DNA from: Paratrimastix pyriformis
Taxonomy: Eukaryota > Preaxostyla > Paratrimastigidae
Length of the DNA: 64,000 bases
Direction of reading: 5' to 3'
Assembly: GCA_027972325.1 (NCBI GenBank)
Contig: JAPMOS010000006.1
Coordinates: forward strand, 536,501 to 600,500
This document shows positions 55,453 to 64,000 of this stretch, piece after piece (the stretch's first letter is position 1; the number at the start of each line of letters is the position of its first letter). The notes under the pieces were generated by a model. The model was not told where the DNA came from. It did no database searches and saw nothing but the letters and a program-made list of their open reading frames with translations. Both the position numbers and the translations under genes were made by a program.

Positions 55453-55878
55453 TGGTGCCGCCCGCCTCTTCCTCCATCCCCTCCACCCCACCCCTCCACC
55501 CCCGCGATTGGCGCCAAAATGCAAGAAATCCAATTGGAGCCACCACGTGCGTTGGATGGGCACCTGGCCCATGGGGGGAGGATGGCGGAGGAGGCGAAAA
55601 AAACAAAAACAAAGCAAAACAAAGCAAAAGCAACAAGGGAAAAAACGGCGACCCAGACACCCAGACACCCAGGCGGCGGGGACAGGGCGGCAGGGAGGGG
55701 ATGGGATGGATATAAACACAAACGGCCCAAACGAGCGGAGCGGGGAGAGTGGATACAGGGGATAGAGGGGGAGGGGTGGAGGGGTGGAGGGACGCGAGGC
55801 GGCGGCATCCCGACGGGGAGGAGCCGGACGATGAAGGTGCGGGTGGTGCGGATGAGGAGGGCTAATGACGAACAGGGC
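55453..55878. other. Tail-to-tail spacer between F-box/WD40 and HID1
   Basis: About 425 bases of 3' UTR sequence, with an A-rich stretch at 55596-55645. No gene or RNA was recognised. Confidence 0.5.
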
Positions 55879-56308
55879 TCAGACGGCCTGCACCTGGAAG
55901 AGCCGGATCCGGGAGCCGTCCCACAGGGGGGGCGCCGTGCGCAGGTAGATGGCCCCTGTCCCCACCCCATCGCCCGCACCCCCACCCACCCAGCCACCCA
56001 TCCCGTCGTCCACAGAGCACAGCAGCCCGATGAGGCGCGGCCCACGGATCGACACCAGCAGTCCCCTCGAGGTGTGTGATGTGTGATGTGGCGTGGGTGG
56101 CGTGGGTGGCGTGAGGCGGGCGGGGCGGGCGGACCCCAGAGGTACGAGGTGAACCAGAGGGTGGTGTACTGGTTGGTGCGGTACTTGCGGATCATGATCG
56201 GGTGCGGCACGGGCAGCACCCCCACCACGGTGCTCGTCCGCAGGAAGGTCACCACCAGCGTCTCATCCGGGGCCTGCTCGCTCGACAGTTGGCTGGGCCG
56301 GTCCAGGA

Positions 56309-56354
<46 letters not shown>

Positions 56355-59300
56355 ATGGTGAGGTCGGCTCTCCAGAGCGCGAGGGACAGGGAAAGGGAGA
56401 GGGTAGGGGGCAGGGCGGACTTCTTGAGGAGGGTGTCCAGGATGGGGATCAGGTGCCGCAGCAGGCGGACGATGGTCTCCAGGGGCAGCTGGCGCCGCCA
56501 CTCGAGAACCTGCACCCGACCCGACCCGACCCGACCCGACCCGACCCGACCCGACCCGATACAGGCACACGAACATCTGAGTGAGCGAGGAGTGCCGAGG
56601 CGATGGGGCTGTTGGGGGCTGTTGGGGGCTGTTGGGGGGGCGGACCCAAGCGGCGGTCGGGGCGAAGGTCGCAGTGCCCTCGGCATACGCGGTCGCGGGG
56701 GGATCGACGGGGTGCTGAGCCGTGCTCTCCACGGGCGCAGGGATGCCACCAACCACTGCGGGGGCCGGGGCCGGGGCGGCCGGGGCGGCCGGGGCAGCGG
56801 GGGTTGCGGCGGGGGCCGGAACGGGTGCAGGGGCAGGGGCCGGGGCTTCGACGGCTGGGGCTGGGGCCGGGGCGGGCTCGCTTTGGGGAGCAGGCGCAGC
56901 GGCGGCATTCTCGCCGAGTGGGGCCGGGGAAGCCGGGGCAGCGGAACCGGTTGCGGGTGCGGCTGGGGCGGGATCAGTGCTGGATGCGGGTGCGGGCGTG
57001 GTGGCTGATGCGGGTGTCGATGCGGGTGCAGTCGCAGGGGCGGGCGCAGGGACAGGGCGGGCGCAGCCGCAGGGGTGGGCGCAGGGGCGGCCGTGGCCGT
57101 CTCGGGGGCACCCGCGGCCGCGGAGGTTGCGGCGATGAGCTGCGCGCAGGAGCAGCCCGAAGCCCAGTCAGTCCCGATGCCGAGGGAATGGGGGTTGGGC
57201 ACGGGCACGGGCGGGAAGCGAGGACCGACCTTGGCGGCGGAGGCAGCCACGCCGGCAGCGGTGGCGGCCTGGGGCGCTGCCTGGGGGGCGGCCTGGGTGA
57301 CGATGATCGCGGGGGCGGCGGGCATGGTGGGGACCGTGGGCAGGTCGTCGACCACCGTCGAGGCGAGCCGCTCAAAGGTCTTCGCCTTCAGCAGCAGGTT
57401 GTACACCAGGTGGGCGTTGCCCTCGTACTGTCGCCAGCCATTGGGAGTTGGAGGGAGGGTGAGTGTGCGTCTTCCGGGCGCCAGCGTACGGCGAGGCCAC
57501 CGACAGTAGGGCCGGGCGGGCGGGCGGGCGGGCGGGCGGACCTGGTACTGGACCATGTTGTTGAAGACCTCGATCAGGTAGCCCAGGAACTGGTAGTGGC
57601 TCTCGACCGCGTACAGGAAGCGCGGCTTGGCGAAGACGTCGAACAGGTTGACCAGCGAGCTGGCGGGGACCTTCCCCAGGGACTTGATGTAGGGCTGCCC
57701 CACATGCACCCGCCAGAGGAAAGGGAAAGGGGACCGATGGGCGACAGCTGGCTGACGAGGGGTGGGCGGGCGGGCGGGCGGGCGGGCGGTGATGGGCGGC
57801 GGTCGACGGACCGAGACGTTGGCGAGGATGGTGAGGAGGGTGGTCGTCAGAGCGATCGACTTGCGGGCGAACTTGAGCAGCACGTCATGGATCACCTGCG
57901 GCCCCGTGCCGTCCCGTCCCCCCAACAACCCAGTGCGTGAGGCCCGGGTGGTGCCCAGCGGATGGTGCCTGGCCAACCTGCTGTGGTGATCTCACCTCCG
58001 AACGGGGTGGGGCCGGCACTGGGAGGGCATGAGGGCCGGACCATGAAGAAATGGTCGGCGTAGGTGCCATCGAGGACCGGGCCGCCCGGGATGCGCACGG
58101 GGCAGGGCAGGTTCAGGGCCACCCCGAAGTAGCGGAAGCCGCTCATGAAGAGCAGGATGTAGGTCCCCAGGTGGACCAGCCCATGTTGGGCTGCGGGTGG
58201 GCACACGAGCGGGGGTGAGTGGCGGCGGGGGCAGCAGCCAAGCGCAAGGGGGCGGGAGGGCCGGAAACAGGCGGCCAGATGAGGTGGTGGTGGGGTGTTG
58301 TGGGAGCCAGACGGACAGGTCTCGGACTTGCCCTTGTTCAGGTAGAACAGGAGGGGCGGCACCAGCTCGATGACCCGGGGGCCCTCGACGGCGTACCCGA
58401 CGAAGCCCGGGGCCGACTCGAGCAGCTTCCACAGCAGCACCAGCACCTCCTGCTCGCAGGGGAACACGTGGGCCCCGGCTCGCAGGTAGGCCCCGGCGGT
58501 GGTCATGGGGTTGTTCAGCAGGCGCACGATGCCCTACGCGCAAGGCGAGCAAGGGGGCGAGGCGGTGGAGGCGCGTGGTGAGCCGGGAAGGGGGATGCGG
58601 GTCGGAGGTGAGGAGATGGGAGCGGAAGTGAGAGGGGGCGGGGACGGACGTCGAAGATAAGCTTGTGGTCCTCGACGAGCCGCATCTGGCCCAGCAGCTG
58701 CCGGTAGGGCTGCCGCTGGCCGGGCTTCTTGTAGTCGAGCAGCACCACGAGGACCTTCAGGCACATGGCCACCAGGTCGCCCCGCAGGTCGCTGAAGACG
58801 AAGGTCGAGAAGGGGATCTTCCAGTTGGGCTCGTAGGCCAGCACCGTGTTCAGCAGGGACAGGAAGAGCTCCTCCTGCGCACCACCCCAGAACCGAAGCG
58901 CCCCGCAGGCCCAGAGGATGAGGGGGAGACACGGATGAGGGGGTTGCACGGATGGCAAACCAGGGTCCTCGCGACGCTGGTGGCCCGCGAAGGCTGCAGC
59001 AGGTGTGCGGACCTTGTGGGGGCACTCGGCCGAGAAAACGTACGCCGAGAACCGGTCCGGGGCCGCTCGAAATTGGGCTGCCCGCCGCGAGGAAAATGAG
59101 GATGAGGGGATCCCGAAGAGCAGCAGGGCGACCCGACGGACCGACGCTGTTCGGGGGCACGTAGAGGACGGCCGACAGGCAGACGAGAAGCAGCCGGAGC
59201 AGTTCGGTCCGGGCGATGTCCATCGGGGCTGCGGACGGGCGGCTCGTCAGCAGGCCCACACCGGCCTCCCTGCAAACGGACGGACACAGCCAATGAGATC

Positions 59301-60090
59301 CGGGGGGGCAATAAGATCCGGAGAGTGGAACGAGGGCATGGAGATAGGTCGCTGTGCGCCGCGGCATCAGCAACAAACCAGATGAGGCGCTTGTTGATAC
59401 TTGCGGCGAGCTCCTCCGTGGTGGGCTTCGGGGGCTGGGCAATTGTGAACCCCGGGAGGAAGAGCAGCTCCATCAGGGTGTGCATCATCACCTCCCCGAG
59501 TGGCTGGACTCCAAACTGGGGAACGCCAGAGGCTGCAACCGAAGTTGGAGAGGGACCAGATGCCGGAGACATGGTGCTTTCTTCCTCGTCGGATGGTGCA
59601 GAAGGCGCAGAAGCTACATGTGCTAATGGAGAGATCGACATTCTTGTCGATTGATTGCAACCCAGACCCTGCTCAGCAGAGACGTTCCAAAAGAGATGTG
59701 CAAGGGAATCGTCATTGCTATTCTCGAGGACAACATTCATAACTCGGGTCAGCAGTCGGATGCAATTGAGAGCAACTTTCGGGTCGATGGAAGGTTTCCT
59801 TTGGAATTGGATCATGAAAAAGACCAACTGGGTACACGCGAAATCAATGTGAAAGTGGAAAGTTGCGAGCAGACCTTCTTCGTCAATGTCGCAAAGTTTG
59901 AGGGATTATTTTGCTTTAAAAGACGAACAACATCGGTGGGAATAGCCGAGATTTCGGCCAAAGTGGGGAAAAGCTGGACGAATTCGGTCCAAAAGGGGCT
60001 ATCCTCTGGAATCTGTCCTTCGGGCCCGGTTGCGGTCAGCTTTGCGAGCGCAGTGTCATAGACTGCTTTCTTCGAACCGGCAGCACCCAT
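55879..60090 (-). CDS. HID1: HID1 (Golgi/dense-core vesicle trafficking protein)
   Basis: HID1 is a peripheral Golgi protein needed for neuropeptide and dense-core vesicle sorting. The start at 60090 gives MGAAGSKK, a fitting N-myristoylation site as in animal HID1. The conserved order is kept: SPFWTEFVQLFPTLAEI, NNPSNFATLTKKV, NCIRLLTRVMNVVLENS, GVQPLGEVMMHTLMELLFLP, a central helical domain (LLNTVLAYEPNWKIPFSTF; MRLLNNPMTTAGAYL; QEVLVLLWKLLES; TYILLFMSGFRYFGVALNL), HYQFLGYLIEVFNNMVQYQ, a low-complexity Ala/Pro-rich insert (about 56640-57330), LPLETIVRLLRHLIPIL, the hallmark VVGVLPVPHPIMIRKYRTNQ, LWFTSYLWG, and GSRIRLFQVQAV at the end (stop 55879-55881). Introns begin GTCCG. Confidence 0.92.
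56310..56352. repeat. 43-base poly-G (poly-C in the transcribed sense)
   Basis: An uninterrupted G run on the + strand inside a HID1 intron. The exact length may be unreliable in assembly. Confidence 0.9.
56514..56562. repeat. (CCCGA)n pentanucleotide repeat
   Basis: About nine CCCGA units in a HID1 intron, between the exon with RRQLPLETIVRL and the preceding low-complexity exon. Confidence 0.95.
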
Positions 60091-60223
60091 GTCTTAGGAA
60101 AGGAAAAATGATATGTGAAGCCCTGGCGCAGGGGACGAGACGACGCACCTTTTCCACGCGATGCGAAGGAAAGTTAGAATTCTGCCCCACTGTAAGCTCC
60201 GCAAACTTCCAGTTCAAAGGCAG

Positions 60224-61545
60224 ATGGAAAGTGCTCAGTTTGCCCCTCCCTCGATGACAGATCCTGTAACTCCTTCGAATATTCGAATTGTGGAACTTCA
60301 GAAAAAGCTGAGCGGCCTTCAAAAGGGCCTTGAAGAAGGCAAACAGTCATTCTATGAGCAAGTGGAAGGCAGATTGAGAGCCCTTGACGAACGGATCACC
60401 AGAGCACAGTCCGGAGAAGATATCCGCTGGAGGGTTTGTGCCGCCGGGCGAAGCTGCTTGTCCTTGTTGTTTACATTTTCCTGTAGTGTATGAAAGACCA
60501 GGTTGTGAAGCTGCAGGAGGCCCTGGCGGCGGAAAAGCTGGCGCGCGAGGTCTGCCTGCGTTTTTCCGTCCCGGCACGGCTCACCCGGCGCGACACCAGC
60601 TTCTCGATGAGAAGAAGACCAAGGAGCTCAAGCTGCTGGAGAGCTCCATCTCGCTGGACCTCAGCGTCGAGAAGCAGGTCCGCCCCCGGGGTGGTTCCGT
60701 CAGACACCGTCACCTGCCTCCACCCTCCTCTCCCTCTCCCTCTCCCTCTCCCCTTCGCCTGTTGACCCCAGGCCCGGAAGGACTCCGAGGCCCGCATCAC
60801 CCGGCAAATCGACGAGCGGTGCTTCCAGCTGCGGCTGGAGCTTGCTCGGGAGAAGAAGACCCGCGAGGAGTCCGAGGAGAAGCACACCAAGGAGATGGTC
60901 GAGGAGATCCAGCGCCTCACGGAGGCCCTTGAGTCCGAGCGCCACCAGCGCGAGGAGAAGGGTCCGCCCGGCCGGCCCTCCTCTTCCTTGTCTTCCTTTT
61001 GCCCTCCACCGGGCATGCCTGTGGGGCGGCCCTCCATTCACCAGGTCTGGGGGCTGTCCCCTCGTGCGGCTGGGTGGGGGGTGTAGGCGAGATCATCGTC
61101 AGGCGCATGACCGACGAGATGCAGGCCCTCAGGGCCTTCCTCGACGAGGAGAAGAAGGCCCGCCGCTCCTCTCCCTCCGACCACCCACCCACCCATACCT
61201 TCGCTCCATGAGAAAGTCATCCTCACCCCCTTCGCCTTCCTCTGCCTTCCCGATGCCCATTGTGCAGGCGCGAGGTGAGGCCATTGGGGCGCTCTACCAG
61301 AAGATCGACGAGATGGGCGCCCAAATGTCCGCCGCCACCCAGGTCCGCGTCGCCCTCCCCGGGGCTTGCCGCCACTCCCCTCGGTGCGGGGATATCTCAC
61401 TGCTGCCTCTGTGCTGCGTGGGCCGCCCTGCCCCTGATGATGTTGCCCTCAGACGGAGCGCCGAGATCGGGAGGCCACCGAGGAGACCCTCCTCAAACTG
61501 CTCGAGGAGACCTGCAACAGGGTCGAGAGCGGCCTCTCCCGCTAA
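60224..61545 (+). CDS. SF-assemblin
   Basis: SF-assemblins are coiled-coil proteins that build striated microtubule-associated (system I) fibres of flagellar roots in algae, metamonads and apicomplexans. The model resolves to seven exons: 60224-60433, 60487-60549, 60600-60677, 60772-60961, 61087-61157, 61268-61342 and 61453-61545, giving 259 residues, close to family length. The head MTDPVTPSNIRIVELQKKL (after MESAQFAPPS) is followed by a continuous rod of heptad type: GLEEGKQSFYEQVEGRLRAL, LLDEKKTKELKLLESSISL, EARITRQIDERCFQLRLELA, EEIQRLTEALESERHQRE, MTDEMQALRAFLDEEKK, EAIGALYQKIDEMGAQM, ending RVESGLSR. Four introns start GTCCG or GTCTG, one GTTTG, and one (61158) appears to be GC-AG (GCCCG). 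ATG 60254 is an alternative start. Confidence 0.85.
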
Positions 61546-61859
61546 GGCAGGCCACCAGTGGCGGATCCGCCACCACTCGATTCCCCTCGCCTGCCCCCCT
61601 CACCCCCCCAACCCATGGCCTTGGCACCCAAAGAGCAACATGCAGGCCTTTCTTGGGGTCGACGTCTCCCCGTTCCCCCGAGCGCGTCGGCGCTAACCCT
61701 CCCCTCCCTCCCTCCCCCTCCTCCCTCCCTCCCCCCTCCCTCCCTCCCCCTCCCTCCCCTCCCTCCTCCCCTCCCCCTCCCCCCCCATCCCGTTTACCCT
61801 TAGGACCGGGGTGTGAGTATATTCCCGCCACCGCCCCACCCACCCACCCACCCACCCAC
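61546..61859. other. C/T-rich spacer
   Basis: CCCT-rich repeats (61699-61790) between SF-assemblin and the convergent HORMA-domain gene. The last exon of that gene may reach in from the right. Nothing else seen. Confidence 0.4.
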
Positions 61860-62486
61860 CGATCGTCTGATAGGTAGCTGATGTAATAATACCGAATGCG
61901 GTCTTGCCCAGCCCACGATCAAAAAGAGACAACCAGCCGCCTGTACACAGCACCCCGGCATCAAGGTCCCGCAAGACGGCGTTCAATGCCAGAAATTCGA
62001 AAAGAATTGGGTGATCAGGGATTTGGGTGTTTTCACCACCACACACTTCAACTCGCCCACCGCCGACCAGGGGAAGGAGTGTGCGGAGGGGGTACCTACC
62101 GGCGCCGAGGCGATGGCCGCATTAGCTCGTTGAACAACGTCCAACACAGCACTGTGAAGGCGGGTGGCATCGTTCCCCACGCTTTGCATGGTTGGCTCGC
62201 GAATCTGGATCTCCCACTGCTCGACTGTATCGCTTCCCAAGTTGAATTGCACAAGCAGGCGCTTCTCTGGTTTGGTTTCTTGGCAAAACTTGGTGATTTC
62301 TGAGGAAACTTGTTGCTCCAATTTTGGACAATAGTAAAAGGGGACATAAAGAGCATTTTGTGTTGGGAGAAAATCGTCCACCTTGACAAGGCGGTTGTAG
62401 GCGATTGTGTGAACAATGGTCTGCAAGAACAGCTGTACTCGACTGGCAAAACACTCGTAGACAAGTGGGATTTGCGATACATTCAT
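61860..62486 (-). CDS. HORMA-domain protein, probably ATG101
   Basis: ATG101 is a HORMA-fold partner of ATG13 in the ULK/ATG1 autophagy-initiation complex. The start at 62486 gives MNVSQIPLVYECFAS, then VQLFLQTIVHTIAYNRL (ATG101: AMLAVLHTVLLHR), ALYVPFYYCPKLEQQVSSEI, KRLLVQFNLGSDTVEQWEI and ATRLHSAVLDVVQRANAAI. The main exon continues to a candidate GTAGGT donor near 62100. A last exon with SLFDRGLGKTAFGIITSATY fits the ATG101 end (ITDALGTSVTTT...), after TGTGTACAG. The exact stop is not resolved. The alternative is the related HORMA protein REV7/MAD2L2, which shares the VP..CP-L pattern. The promoter is shared with the NCLX-like gene 64 bp away. Confidence 0.5.
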
Positions 62487-62550
62487 GAGAGAGGAGACCG
62501 CAAGAGTTGGTAGACCCTTTGAGGAGAGATCCGCTGAAGGCACATTCGCC

Positions 62551-64000
62551 ATGGCGCCCACAACGAAGAAAAAAGAGGACGGATTGATCAAGACCCTTTT
62601 TTCCATGCAGCACAAAGCGTTAATAGCATTTTTGCTTGTTTGTGCTGCGACTGTGGCCTTGAGTTTTTCAATTGCTTGGCTACAAACAGCTTTCAAACAG
62701 GCGGCATCTCCGCAATCACCCCATTTTTCCAAGGTGTCCTCCTTTCTCTCATTGCCCTTTGCGGTGGGTGGGGAAGAAGACGACGATTGTGACAGTCTGA
62801 GGTCTGGAATAGTTATGCCGCGCTCCCTTCCCCTCCTGATGGACCGTCCTCAAGATTGATCGAACCCGAAAACCGATGCCTTTTCGTTCGGAAAAGTTGC
62901 GATTACGAAGGCCTTTTTAATTATTTGGATGTCTGAGACCGGTCACACGACTCATCCAATCGAGTTTGTCCGGCACTTTCTAGTTCCACTATTGCTCGAT
63001 GTTCTCTGCTCAGTGGCTGAGCTACGTTTTGCAGGCTCTCTTGCTGGCGTACCTGTTTATGTTGCTTGGCTCGACGGCCTCAGACTTTTTCGTCCCAGCA
63101 CTCCAGTGCCTTGTCAGCGCTCTCAACCTCTCTGAAAATGTCCGTCTTGCCGGGACCAATTCCTTCGAGACTCACTCCAACCCCTCAAAGGTGGCCGGTG
63201 TGACCTTCCTTGCCCTCGGGAACGGGGCTCCCGATCTCTTCAGCCAACTGGCCGGCGCTCAAAACGGAGCCTTTCAGCTCGCCCTCGGCGAGGCCCTCGG
63301 ATCAGGCCTCTTCATTGTGTCCATCGTGCTGGGGGCCGTGGGGCTGATTGCCACCTTCAACCTCGACCCGATGAGCCTGGCCATGGATGCCTCGACCTAC
63401 CTCGGGACCGTGGTCTTCCTTCTGCTGATCTCCATCGATAGTCAGATCACCTGGGTCGAGCTGGCCCTGTTTCCCGTGCTTTACGCAGGCTATGTGGTGG
63501 CGGTCATTGTGGTCGATTGGATCAAGAGGCGTCGGATGTCGCGGTCCGCAGCCGCCCCCCCCCCCCCCCCCCCGGGCTTGATGGCCATTGCCGGTCTTTG
63601 CGCAGATTCAAGGGGATCATCAACGAGGGCGACGAGGATGTCCCACCCACCGGGTCGGAGTACATCGCCTACGGTGGCAGCGCCGGGAGCGGCCCGCCTC
63701 GTTCCATCCACGGGCTGAAAGAGCTGCCCCCGCCACACGATGAGTTGCTGTTACCCTTCCCCACGGACCCCATGTCCGAGAGCTTCGAGCTGGAACCCAT
63801 TCAGTCCAAGCTCGGTCTCCGCCAGTGGGTGGCCATGTGGAGTGGGCGGTTCGTCGAGTGGACCGAGTGGCGCGAGAAGGTCCGGCACCCTCGTTTCTTC
63901 GTCGTTGAAGCGAACTCGCCCACCTCCGTCTGTCGCCGTATTCTGCCACCACTCGCCTCGGACAGGGCTGGTTCGGCAAGACGCGGACTCTGCTCGAGAT
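62551..64000 (+). CDS. NCLX/SLC8B1-like cation/Ca2+ exchanger, 3' end beyond the window
   Basis: A CaCA-superfamily antiporter that exchanges Ca2+ for Na+ or Li+, in mitochondria for human NCLX and in other membranes in protists. ATG 62551 starts MAPTTKKKEDGLI and a hydrophobic helix (HKALIAFLLVCAATVALSF). The lumenal Cys part SCDYEGLFNYLD is spliced (GTCTG...CTCAG) to WLSYVLQALLLAYLFMLLG. A 51-nt intron starting GTCCG at 63140 then yields the alpha-1 repeat NVAGVTFLALGNGAPDLFS, the family's ion-binding signature. More helices follow (SGLFIVSIVLGAVGLIATF; LALFPVLYAGYVVAVIVVDW), then a cytosolic loop with PPRSIHGLKELPPPHDEL and LGLRQWVAMWSGRFVEWTEW. The alpha-2 half lies beyond 64000. The run of C at 63557-63574 is intronic. 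Confidence 0.85.

Noticed and set aside
61983-62732. Longer HORMA-gene frame starting at 62732 or 62552
   Set aside because: It would run through the first exon of the divergent NCLX-like gene. The start at 62486 matches the usual ATG101 N-terminal length.
1-64000. Transposons, virus-like elements, rRNA or other mobile DNA
   Set aside because: No reverse transcriptase, transposase, integrase, capsid-like frame, long terminal repeat or target-site pattern was found. All repeats seen are tandem.

Overview
This window is nuclear DNA from a GC-rich, intron-dense unicellular eukaryote. The genes are eukaryotic (HAT1, ribosomal protein eS25, pecanex, CDC16/APC6, HID1, a CCDC77-like centriolar protein, an NCLX-type Ca2+ exchanger). 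Most are split by short introns of about 45-90 nt, plus some introns swollen by microsatellites. The CCDC77-like protein and an SF-assemblin (flagellar root fibre) point to a flagellated or centriole-bearing protist. SF-assemblin together with a secreted NlpC/P60 peptidase would fit a free-living flagellate such as a metamonad, but this is an inference and the species cannot be named from the sequence alone. A striking signature is that most introns start with GTC (GTCCG or GTCTG) instead of GTRAGT.

Layout, left to right. 1-2337: 3' part of HAT1 (+). 2663-3930: UBZ-like zinc-finger, Gln/Thr-rich protein (-), head-to-head with an F-box-Rho GTPase fusion at 3958-5310 (+). 5608-6545: secreted NlpC/P60 peptidase (-). 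6747-8460: leucine-rich protein of unknown role (-). 8738-14567: a long composite gene with a histone-fold-like N terminus, F-box, Cys-rich zinc modules and a BRCT-like region (-). 14833-22624: full-size, two-halves ABCD-type ABC transporter (+). 22817-23243: eS25 (-). 23250-24370: sparse, with a long ACC repeat and an orphan terminal exon. 24374-34186: pecanex (-), with a tRNA-Ala(GGC) inside one intron. 34235-34315: tRNA-Leu(AAG) (-). 34447-37312: CDC16/APC6 (+). 37408-40891: TPR-SET protein (+). 41095-43784: CCDC77-like (-). 44018-45397 and 45808-46480: two uncharacterised genes (-). 46841-50960: membrane-anchored cathepsin-like protein (+). 51796-53090: FERM F3/PTB-like protein (-). About 53290-55452: F-box/WD40 protein (+). 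55879-60090: HID1 (-). 60224-61545: SF-assemblin (+). About 61860-62486: ATG101-like HORMA protein (-), divergent from an NCLX-like cation/Ca2+ exchanger at 62551 to beyond the window end (+).

The genes do not form an operon. There is a loose theme of ubiquitin-ligase parts (three F-box proteins and the APC/C subunit CDC16) and of chromatin or methylation enzymes (HAT1, TPR-SET, the histone-fold gene). Neighbours are often divergent with very short shared promoters. I see no transposon, virus-like element, CRISPR array or rRNA. Gene models were built by eye from conserved motifs and splice sites. NlpC/P60, eS25 and SF-assemblin are resolved exon by exon; the others have approximate internal exon limits.
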